Positions 1-6,903 of a stretch of 43,203 bases of DNA are shown piece by piece. Both the position numbers and the translations under genes were made by a program. This DNA comes from Singulisphaera sp. GP187 (GTDB lineage Bacteria; Planctomycetota; Planctomycetia; Gemmatales; Gemmataceae), in the NCBI GenBank assembly GCA_945905925.1, contig CAMDQN010000053.1, forward strand, positions 1 to 43,203, read 5' to 3'. The first letter of the stretch is position 1; the number at the start of each line of letters is the position of its first letter. A model generated the notes under the pieces. The model was given only the letters and a program-made list of their open reading frames with translations. It ran no database searches and was not told where the DNA came from.

Positions 1-50
1 CGAAGTTGTTCTTGAAGAGCGCCTGCCGACAAAGTGGGGATGCTGGACAT
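1..50 (-). CDS. Possible 5' end of a minus-strand gene running off the window
   Basis: An ATG at 50-48 on the minus strand opens a frame without stops to the window edge (about 16 codons, beginning MSSIPTLSAG). It is preceded at normal spacing by an AGGAG ribosome-binding site (AGGAGAAGCCA then ATG). The helicase gene upstream on the same strand ends at 225, with a strong hairpin between them. Too little is visible to assign a family. The call rests only on the start context. Confidence 0.35.
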   Translation of the reverse strand, partial: MSSIPTLSAGALQEQL

Positions 51-148
51 TGGCTTCTCCTGTCAACGCACGCGAATTCGCAACTCCTTCAACACGTCAA
101 CGGATAGCACTCTCATATGTAGACGCCCCCGGAAGATTTGCCACACCC

Positions 149-204
149 AAGGCGAGCGCGCCACGTCAGCGCATCAGTTGGCGCTGACGTGGCGCGCTCG
201 CCTT
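149..204. repeat. Perfect 24-bp inverted repeat, 8-nt loop
   Basis: Positions 149-172 are the exact reverse complement of 181-204, with the loop at 173-180. It lies 21 nt downstream of the helicase stop codon, so the transcript would end in a very stable hairpin. There is no T-run on either side, so it is either a Rho-independent-like 3' stabiliser or a member of a dispersed palindrome family. Confidence 0.85.
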
Positions 205-224
205 CGGCTTGCGGCTAAACAAAC

Positions 225-2687
225 TCAGTCAAGAATTCCCTGTGCAAACCCATCGACCTCTTCAACAGGTTTGGGCGCCTCCGGTGTCGTCGCGATGGCG
301 ACCTTCGCGTGTTCCTCGCCTTCGACCACGTCCGCACCGTGAGCGCGCTTGATCGCCTCTTCCGTGCTGGTCGGATCGACGGCACGACAAATGTCCGTGA
401 GCTTGTCGGAAATCTCCGTGAGTTCCTTCTTCCACTCCTCTGGTGTCATGCCCGGCGGCGTGAGTTGCTCGAACTCCTGCGTCAACAGCATCAGCCTCAG
501 CAGATGACGGAAGATCAACCCTTCCTGCTTCGTCAGGTCTTTGGTCGTGACGTAGGTGTTGAAGTTGCCGTAGTTGATCACCTCGGCCGCAGCCCACACG
601 GGCGTTGTGACGAAGTCGCCGACCTCGGGGTACTTCGCGTCGAAGAGAAGGCGCGCCTTGTCCGCGAGTACCGGCGGGCGCTCGTCCCACGGCACCCATT
701 CCTCTTCTTCCTCTTCAGCGCCCTCGACCTTCGGTGTCTTCGCGACGATCAAGCCTTTCGCGATCAACTCCGGGTCGAGTTTCTCTGTTTGCAGCGGTCC
801 CGGCGACAGATCCCACGGCACGCGAACGAACTTGAGCAACGGTCGCGGGAGTTCGAGGACGCTTTCGAGAAGTTGAAGCCGCTCCTCGCGATTCGCGACG
901 CCGAGCAGGTCGATGAGGAACGCCCCGTACAGCGGATGACAGGCGCGGAACACGAGCAACTTGTCGAGTTCGGGCGTCGGTGTCGCAGTGACGGGTGCGT
1001 AGAGAGGCTCCGAAGAACCCCTCCCCCCAACCCCCTCCCCTAAACGGAGAGGGGGAGCCGAGCCAAGTTGCGCCGCGAGCGCTTGTTCGAGGAGCGTCGG
1101 CTTCTTCTCTTTCTCCCCCTCTCCGTTTAGGGGAGGGGGTTGGGGGGAGGGGTTTTCTTCCACAACCGGTGGCGGCGGATCCAGAACCAGAAACCCGTTC
1201 ACGTGGAGTGTGACGAGCATCCGCGTGAGTTGCTTCATCCCGGCTTCGACGCGCGGTTGGTCGAGCAGACGCTTGCGAACCACGCTGCGAATCTTCTCCA
1301 CGTCCGGCGACACCTTCAGCAGGTACGCGAGCAGGCGCCACGGGAGCGGCCCCTTGCTGTACAACCGACCCGCCGGCGCGTTCTTCAGCCGCTCGAAGTC
1401 AGCCTCGGTCCAGTACTTCTTCTGACTGTTGCGCGTCGGCTTCTTCTTGAGCAGCGTCTTCTTCGCCTTCAACAAACCGGGGTCTTTCGTGTTCTCGGGA
1501 ATCTGATCGTACTGCTGCTTCCAGCGCAGTATGCGCACGTCGTCCTCTTCGGGATACGCGAACACGTAGCCCTCGGTGTCGTACTGCGGGCGCCCGGCAC
1601 GGCCGAAGATCTGGTGCGCGGTACTCGCCTCGATCAACTTCTCCTTGCCGAATGGCCCTTTCACGAGCGACGTAAGCACGACCGAGCGAGCCGGGAGGTT
1701 AATGCCCGCCGCGAGCGTTTCCGTACAGAGCGCGACAGACAGCAACTTCTTCTCGAATAGTTCCTCCACAACTCGGCGGTACTTCGGCAGCAACCCCGCG
1801 TGGTGAACCCCGACACCCCGCCTCAGCATCTGCTTGAGCTTCGGTCCGACTCCGTGCGGCCATTCGAGTTTATCGCACTCCTTATTCAGCGCGGTCTTCT
1901 GTGCCGCGTTCATAAGCTCAAGTCCCTTCAGTTGCTCGGCCACATTCCAGCACTCGTCGCGGTTGAACGCGAACACCAGTGCCGGTGTCTTGCGGGTCGC
2001 GTCGTCGCCTTTCGCGATGTCCACGAGCAACTCGTTCAGGAACTGATCAGGCACCCACTTATAGGTAAGGGGAATCTTCCGCTCTTTCCCTTCAACCAAT
2101 TCGATCTGCCGCCCGTGTTGGCGGTCAAGCCAGTTCGTGAACTCCACCGCGTTGCCAACGGTCGCGGAGAGCAGCAGCAACCGGATGTGCTTCGGGAGCA
2201 TGTTGAGCGAGAGTTCCCACACGATGCCGCGTTCCGGGTCCGCGAAACTGTGGAACTCGTCCATCACCACCGCGCTTGTGTGCGTGAAGTCGTAGCCGTC
2301 CGCGTGGAGCAATCGATTCAGCAGAATCTCCGCGACCACGATTAAGACACGCGCGTTCGGGTTCACGCGCCGGTTGCCGGTCACTAATCCCACGTCTTCG
2401 GCTTTGAAGCCCCACCGGACTGCGGCGGCTTGCATCTCGGTGAACTTCTGCTCGGTGAGCGCGATGAGCGGCGTCGTGTAATACGCGACGGTGTTCGTGT
2501 GGAGTGCCTCGAAGAGCGCCGCGTGCGCGATTAGCGTTTTGCCGGTGCCGGTCGGCGCGCAGACCATCACGCCCTGCTCCGCCGTGAACCACGCAAGCAA
2601 CGCCTCTTCCTGCACCGGGTAGGGAGGATAAGGGAGTTGGTCGATGTACTTCGACGCGAGTTCGGACCGACTATCGGATGCGCTCAT
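225..2687 (-). CDS. Ski2-like DExH-box helicase with an in-frame palindromic insert
   Basis: A superfamily 2 RNA/DNA helicase of the Ski2/Mtr4 type (820 aa). Walker A APTGTGKT is at residues 44-51, the DEFH form of the DExH box at 143-146, motif III SAT at 174-176, and the family-typical motif VI GRAGRPQYD at 362-370. The protein would unwind nucleic acid by ATP hydrolysis in the cytoplasm; its substrate cannot be read from the sequence. The C-terminal third (about 400-820) has no motif I recognise and is acidic near 690-710. Residues about 510-558 are low-complexity Pro/Gly sequence encoded by a perfect 42-bp inverted repeat, which looks like an insertion in a linker. Start ATG at 2687-2685. 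No close operon partner on this strand except the possible gene below 50. Confidence 0.88.
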   Translation of the reverse strand: MSASDSRSELASKYIDQLPYPPYPVQEEALLAWFTAEQGVMVCAPTGTGKTLIAHAALFEALHTNTVAYYTTPLIALTEQKFTEMQAAAVRWGFKAEDVGLVTGNRRVNPNARVLIVVAEILLNRLLHADGYDFTHTSAVVMDEFHSFADPERGIVWELSLNMLPKHIRLLLLSATVGNAVEFTNWLDRQHGRQIELVEGKERKIPLTYKWVPDQFLNELLVDIAKGDDATRKTPALVFAFNRDECWNVAEQLKGLELMNAAQKTALNKECDKLEWPHGVGPKLKQMLRRGVGVHHAGLLPKYRRVVEELFEKKLLSVALCTETLAAGINLPARSVVLTSLVKGPFGKEKLIEASTAHQIFGRAGRPQYDTEGYVFAYPEEDDVRILRWKQQYDQIPENTKDPGLLKAKKTLLKKKPTRNSQKKYWTEADFERLKNAPAGRLYSKGPLPWRLLAYLLKVSPDVEKIRSVVRKRLLDQPRVEAGMKQLTRMLVTLHVNGFLVLDPPPPVVEENPSPQPPPLNGEGEKEKKPTLLEQALAAQLGSAPPLRLGEGVGGRGSSEPLYAPVTATPTPELDKLLVFRACHPLYGAFLIDLLGVANREERLQLLESVLELPRPLLKFVRVPWDLSPGPLQTEKLDPELIAKGLIVAKTPKVEGAEEEEEEWVPWDERPPVLADKARLLFDAKYPEVGDFVTTPVWAAAEVINYGNFNTYVTTKDLTKQEGLIFRHLLRLMLLTQEFEQLTPPGMTPEEWKKELTEISDKLTDICRAVDPTSTEEAIKRAHGADVVEGEEHAKVAIATTPEAPKPVEEVDGFAQGILD
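1016..1154. repeat. Coding inverted repeat: two perfect 42-bp arms, 55-nt spacer
   Basis: Arms 1016-1057 and 1113-1154 are exact reverse complements and flank a 55-nt spacer. The repeat lies wholly inside the helicase gene and is translated in frame as Pro/Gly/Glu-rich sequence (NPSPQPPPLNGEGE on one arm, PPLRLGEGVGGRG on the other). The C-tract pattern (CCCCTCCCC, TAA, GGAG) is shared with the palindrome at 14023-14129. Confidence 0.92.
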
Positions 2688-2717
2688 GCGTGCAGTTTAG
2701 CAGAACCGGCGAACCGG

Positions 2718-2796
2718 CGAACCCCAGCCGCAAGGCCGGGGGTGTTCGTCGCGTACCCCGACCGCGCCCCACCCCCGGCCTTGCGGCCGGGGTTCG
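2718..2796. repeat. 26-bp inverted repeat between divergent genes
   Basis: Arms 2718-2743 and 2771-2796 are reverse complements with one mismatch and a 27-nt spacer. Each arm also contains a small palindrome (GGCCTTGCGGCC or its variant). A short direct repeat GAACCGGC occurs twice just before the first arm. It occupies the divergent intergenic region between the helicase (start 2687) and the oxidoreductase (start 2880), so it lies where promoters of both genes are expected. Confidence 0.85.
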
Positions 2797-2879
2797 CCCG
2801 AAACCGGTTGCTCCGCGCTCGCCCGCCGGGTATCGTGCATCGGTCTGTCTCTTCCCTCCTTCGCTGCCGGAGAACTCGC

Positions 2880-4331
2880 ATGAGTCGCGTTTCACGCCGT
2901 CGGTTCCTTCAAACATCGCTCGCCGCTGCCGCGACCGTCACCATCGGCGGCACCAAGTCTTCCGCGCGTGTCATGGGCGCGAACGACCGCATCCGCATCG
3001 CGGTTGCCGGGCTGAACGGTCGCGGAAGCGCACACGTCGGCGCTTACCTCGGCATGAAGAACGTCGAGATCGCGTACCTCGTGGACCCGCACAAGGGAAC
3101 CTACAAGAAGCACCTCGATTCGATCGCCAAGAAGGAACTGCCCGCGGCGGCCACGCTCACCGACATCCGCAAGGCGCTCGAAGACAAGCAACTCAACGCG
3201 GTGTCCATCGCGACCCCGAACCACTGGCACTCGCTCATGACCATCTGGGCGTGTGAAGCCGGCAAGGACGTGTACGTCGAAAAACCGATGTCGCACAACA
3301 TCCACGAAGGCCGGATTGCGGTGCAGATGGCTCACAAGCACAAGCGGGTCGTTCAGCACGGCACACAGAGCCGCAGTTCGCAATCGTGGGAAGATCTCGC
3401 GGCCCTCGTGAAGAGCAAGAAACTCGGCAAGTTGCTCGTGTCGCGCGGCCTGTGCTACAAGGACGGCGGCACCGGCGGTAGCACTCGCGGCGACATCGGA
3501 ACCAAGCCCACGAAGGCTCCACCCGCGGACCTCGACTTCAACATCTGGCTCGGGCCGGCGCAAGAACAACCGTACCACGAGAATCTGGTTCACTACCGCT
3601 GGCACTGGTTCTGGGACTTCGGCAACGGCGACATGGGCAACCAGGGCGTTCACCAGATGGACATTGCGCGCTGGCTGATCCCCGGCGCAACGTGGCCGAA
3701 GTCGGTCATCAGTTTCGGCGGGCGCTACGCGAACGGCGACCAGGCTGAGACACCCAACACGCAGGTCACGGTTATGGACTTCGGCGAAACGCAACTGATT
3801 TTCGAGACCCGCGGGCTGAAGTCGAAGAAGTACCTCAACGCGGACGTCGGGAACATCCTGCACTTCGAGGAAGGCGTGGTCGCGGGCGGCAAGTTCTATC
3901 CAAAGGGTAAGGGCGACGGTGAGGCGGTGCCGAAGGTCGTGGCCGAGAAGAAGATCAGTGGCGACCACTTCGCTAACTTCATCGACTGCGTCCGTAGCCG
4001 CGACACCACGAAGCTCCACGCGGAGATCGAACTCGGGCACGTCTCCAGCGGTCTGTGCCACCTCGGTCACATCAGCCACAAGCTCGGGAAGGACGAAGCC
4101 TACGATCCGAAGCTCGGCAAACTCAGCGGCAACGAGTTCGGCACCGAGGCACTGGAACGAATGGCTGAACACCTCAAGGAAAGCGGCATCAAGTTCGAGG
4201 GCAAGAACCTCCGCGTAGGGAGGAAACTCGACTTCGACGTGAAGACCGAGCGGTTCATCAAGGACGAGCAGGCCAACGCGCTGTTGACTCGCAAGTACCG
4301 CGCCCCGTTCACCGTGCCGGATAAGGTTTGA
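2880..4331 (+). CDS. Tat-exported Gfo/Idh/MocA family oxidoreductase
   Basis: An NAD(P)-dependent sugar or polyol dehydrogenase-like protein (483 aa). The N-terminus carries a twin-arginine signal (SRRRFLQ, residues about 5-11, then an Ala-rich hydrophobic stretch), so it is probably exported folded with its cofactor. The Rossmann loop VAGLNGRG follows near residue 42, and the family EKP motif (VEKPMSHN) lies near residue 134. The region DFGNGDMGNQGVHQMD in the C-terminal domain is typical of the planctomycete members. Start chosen at ATG 2880 because the Tat signal begins there; the open frame extends further upstream through the intergenic repeat. The substrate is not predictable. Such exported paralogues are numerous in planctomycetes (family knowledge). 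Confidence 0.93.
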   Translation: MSRVSRRRFLQTSLAAAATVTIGGTKSSARVMGANDRIRIAVAGLNGRGSAHVGAYLGMKNVEIAYLVDPHKGTYKKHLDSIAKKELPAAATLTDIRKALEDKQLNAVSIATPNHWHSLMTIWACEAGKDVYVEKPMSHNIHEGRIAVQMAHKHKRVVQHGTQSRSSQSWEDLAALVKSKKLGKLLVSRGLCYKDGGTGGSTRGDIGTKPTKAPPADLDFNIWLGPAQEQPYHENLVHYRWHWFWDFGNGDMGNQGVHQMDIARWLIPGATWPKSVISFGGRYANGDQAETPNTQVTVMDFGETQLIFETRGLKSKKYLNADVGNILHFEEGVVAGGKFYPKGKGDGEAVPKVVAEKKISGDHFANFIDCVRSRDTTKLHAEIELGHVSSGLCHLGHISHKLGKDEAYDPKLGKLSGNEFGTEALERMAEHLKESGIKFEGKNLRVGRKLDFDVKTERFIKDEQANALLTRKYRAPFTVPDKV

Positions 4332-4346
4332 GCGGGTGATCAGAAA

Positions 4347-4472
4347 CCTGGGGCTTACGCCCACAGGCTAAGAACAGTCTCCCTTCCTGGGCTGAAAACC
4401 AAGACCGCAATTGTCTTTGTCTTTAGCCCCGGATGGGGCGGCTGTTCGTAGCCTGTGGGCGTAAGCCCCAGG
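4347..4472. repeat. Perfect 24-bp inverted repeat around a 78-nt nested palindrome
   Basis: Arms 4347-4370 and 4449-4472 are exact reverse complements. Between them is a second, imperfect inverted pair (CTGGGCTGAAA near 4387 against TTTAGCCCCGG near 4422). The whole would form a branched cruciform or a long structured RNA. It fills the 187-nt gap between the oxidoreductase and amidohydrolase genes. Confidence 0.88.
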
Positions 4473-4518
4473 CACCATTGGCGCGCTCATATCTCTAAAT
4501 CATTTCTAAAGGCCACCC

Positions 4519-6186
4519 ATGTCTACTCTTCTCCTTCTCTCCCTTCTCACTCCTTGCGCCAAACCCCCGGTCGCGGCGGACCTCATCGTTCACAACGGTA
4601 AGGTCTGGACCGGTGACGCGAAGCACCCCGACGCGCAAGCGGTCGCAGTGTGGCGAGACCGCATCATCAAGGTCGGCACCGACGCCGAAGTGAAACCACT
4701 CGCGGGCGCGAGTACGAAGCTCATCGATCTAAAAGGCGGTCGGCTCGTGCCCGGTTTCTACGACAGTCACTTGCACTTCCTCGGCGGCGGATTGTCACTC
4801 GCGAGGATCGATTTGAAAGACGCGAAGGACGAAGCCGAGTTCGGCAAGCGCCTCGTCATCTTTGACAAGAACACCGCGCGCGAGCGCTGGATCGTGGGCG
4901 GGCTGTGGGACCACGACCACACCTTCAAGGGCGAGTTACCGACGGTCGCGACCATCGACAAGTTTGTCAAGGACCGGCCGGTGTTCATCCGCCGGTACGA
5001 TGGACACATGGGTCTCGCGAACTCCTCGGCGCTGAAGCTCGCGGGCATCACGGCCGACACGAAGGAAGTTCCGGGTGGCGTGATCTACCGGCTCGCGGAC
5101 GGCAAGACGCCTTCGGGCGTCCTCAAAGACAACGCGATGTCACTCATCGAGAAACTCATCCCCGAACCCGGCGACGAGGAGATTCTCGAAGCGGTGCTCG
5201 CAGCACAGAAAGCCGCGGCCGAAGCCGGAATCACTAGCGCACAAGACCTCGACGGCACCGGCTCCGAAACGCGGCGCAAGCTGTTCCGCATCTATCAGCG
5301 GCTCGCGCGCGAAGGAAAGATGACGTGCCGCATCGACCTGCGCTGGCCGATTGCCTTTCACAAAGAGTTGGCGAACGCGGGCTTAACGGCCGACTTCGGC
5401 AACGACTTCATCCGCGGCGGCGGCGTGAAAGGCTTCATGGATGGCTCGCTTGGCAGCAGCACCGCGAAGATGTTCGCCCCCTATGTGAGCGACGCGAAGA
5501 CCACCGGAGTGTACGTCACCGAACCAGACACGATGCGGAGTTACATCAGGAGTGCGGACGCGGCCGGGTTGAACGTGTGCGTTCACGCGATCGGCGATCA
5601 GGCGAACGCGGTGTTGCTCGACCTGTTCGCGGACGTGGCAAAACAGAACGGCGCGAAGGACCGGCGATTTCGGATCGAACACGTTCAGCACCTGCGCCCC
5701 GAAGACTACAAGCGATTTAAGGAGTTGGGTGTGATCGCGTCGATGCAGCCGTACCATGTGATCGACGACGGGCGCTGGGCAGAAAATCGCATCGGGGCGA
5801 AGCGGTGCGCGAGCTCCTACGCGTACCGGTCACTGCTCGACGCGGGGGCGAAGCTCGCGTTCGGCTCCGACTGGCCAGTCGCACCGCTCGACGTACTCGC
5901 GGGCATCGACGCGGCCGTAAACCGCCACACGCTCGACGGCAAGCACCCCAACGGCTGGTTCCCCGAACAGCGCATCACGGTCGCTGAAGCGGTCGAAGCG
6001 TACACGCTAGGAAGCGCGTTCGCGGGCCATCAGGAGAAGGATCGCGGGAGCATCGCGGCCGGCAAACTGGCGGACTTTGTGCTGCTCTCGCGCGACATCT
6101 TCGGCCCCGCGGAGAAGGACAAGATTGCCGACACAAAGGTGCTAATGACAGTGGTGGGTGGGAACGTGATCTTCGAGCGGAGGTGA
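4519..6186 (+). CDS. Secreted YtcJ-type metal-dependent amidohydrolase
   Basis: Amidohydrolase_3/YtcJ family (555 aa), hydrolysing amide or related bonds with a metal-dependent TIM barrel. The metal-binding HxH is seen as YDSHLHF (His84, His86), followed by HAIGDQAN (about 356), the RIEHVQH motif, and FGSDWP with the catalytic Asp near residue 451. The N-terminal composite beta-domain (DLIVHNGKVWTGD) is present. Residues 1-20 are hydrophobic and end in Ala residues, fitting a signal peptide. Start ATG 4519 follows AAAGG at about 5 nt. It is transcribed in the same direction as the oxidoreductase but separated by a large repeat. The substrate is unknown. Confidence 0.9.
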   Translation: MSTLLLLSLLTPCAKPPVAADLIVHNGKVWTGDAKHPDAQAVAVWRDRIIKVGTDAEVKPLAGASTKLIDLKGGRLVPGFYDSHLHFLGGGLSLARIDLKDAKDEAEFGKRLVIFDKNTARERWIVGGLWDHDHTFKGELPTVATIDKFVKDRPVFIRRYDGHMGLANSSALKLAGITADTKEVPGGVIYRLADGKTPSGVLKDNAMSLIEKLIPEPGDEEILEAVLAAQKAAAEAGITSAQDLDGTGSETRRKLFRIYQRLAREGKMTCRIDLRWPIAFHKELANAGLTADFGNDFIRGGGVKGFMDGSLGSSTAKMFAPYVSDAKTTGVYVTEPDTMRSYIRSADAAGLNVCVHAIGDQANAVLLDLFADVAKQNGAKDRRFRIEHVQHLRPEDYKRFKELGVIASMQPYHVIDDGRWAENRIGAKRCASSYAYRSLLDAGAKLAFGSDWPVAPLDVLAGIDAAVNRHTLDGKHPNGWFPEQRITVAEAVEAYTLGSAFAGHQEKDRGSIAAGKLADFVLLSRDIFGPAEKDKIADTKVLMTVVGGNVIFERR

Positions 6187-6200
6187 TGCTTCGTCCCAAG

Positions 6201-6222
6201 CCCAGGGATCGCAGTCCCTGGG
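6201..6222. repeat. Small palindrome between convergent genes
   Basis: CCCAGGGA at 6201-6208 pairs with TCCCTGGG at 6215-6222 across a 6-nt loop. It lies between the ends of the amidohydrolase (6186) and the minus-strand secreted protein (6232), a position fitting a bidirectional transcription end. There is no T-run. Confidence 0.6.
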
Positions 6223-6231
6223 CGCAACAAC

Positions 6232-6726
6232 TCAATCCTTCTTCGGCGCCAAATCAAACTCGAAGGCGCCTTCGATTGTTGTGCCGTCGTCGTTCAGTGG
6301 GTGCTTCCACGTCCCCTTGATCTTCTTGCCCTGGAGCGTCGCGATGTACGGAATCTTGGTAATCGCCTCGGTGTTCTCCACGTCCTTCGAGCCGACCGAT
6401 TCCCACTCGATCTTGTAGCCCTTCTCCGGCTTGTCCTTGTCCACCGGCTTGATCGTCCCGCGAACGAGGTACGTCAGTTTCAATTCATCGGTCTTCTCGA
6501 ACAGATCGGCCTCGAACTTCTCGCCGTCGCGCTTGGTGATGGTGAACTCACAGTGGAACTCCGGCGGGGCACCGCCGGCGCCTTTGTACTCTCCCTTCTG
6601 AGTGAGTTTGCCTTTCCAAACGGTGCCGATCAGAACCGGGTCGCCGTCCTTCGCCGGGGCCGCCCGCACCAACGCGCCGGCGGCCAACACTACGACCACC
6701 ACTACCAGTTTGAACGTGCGTTTCAT
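6232..6726 (-). CDS. Small secreted hypothetical protein
   Basis: A 164-aa protein with a clear signal peptide (MKRTFKLVVVVVVLAAGALVRA, cleavage after ARA-like residues). The mature part is Lys/Glu-rich, predicted all-beta, with no cysteines other than one and no motif I recognise; the repeated pattern of short strands (GTVWKGKLTQKGEY, ITGT-like turns) suggests a lipocalin-like or calycin-like barrel, which is only an inference. Start ATG 6726 is set by an excellent AAGGAGG ribosome-binding site, although the frame stays open upstream to 6885. It is divergent from aspS. Confidence 0.82.
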   Translation of the reverse strand: MKRTFKLVVVVVVLAAGALVRAAPAKDGDPVLIGTVWKGKLTQKGEYKGAGGAPPEFHCEFTITKRDGEKFEADLFEKTDELKLTYLVRGTIKPVDKDKPEKGYKIEWESVGSKDVENTEAITKIPYIATLQGKKIKGTWKHPLNDDGTTIEGAFEFDLAPKKD

Positions 6727-6903
6727 TCGTGTTCCTCCTTCGACGTGTGAAACCATTCTCGCGCCGCGTAACGCACACCGCCAGTGCAATCGCGCCAGCG
6801 TTTCGCGTTCGACCCACACGGGCGTTCGGCGAACCGACCCCTCACAGCCCCTGTCCGTATACTGCCCCTTCAGAGATCGCAACATTCACGCCGGGAGATG
6901 GCA

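Noticed and set aside
63-116. 17-codon open frame upstream of the possible gene at 1-50 (minus)
   Set aside because: Could be a leader peptide, but there is no good ribosome-binding site and nothing in its sequence supports regulation.
2892-4364. 490-aa open frame antisense to the Gfo/Idh oxidoreductase
   Set aside because: Shadow of a high-GC gene; it shows no domain, and its composition (Val/Glu/Arg/Leu runs) is typical of an antisense frame.
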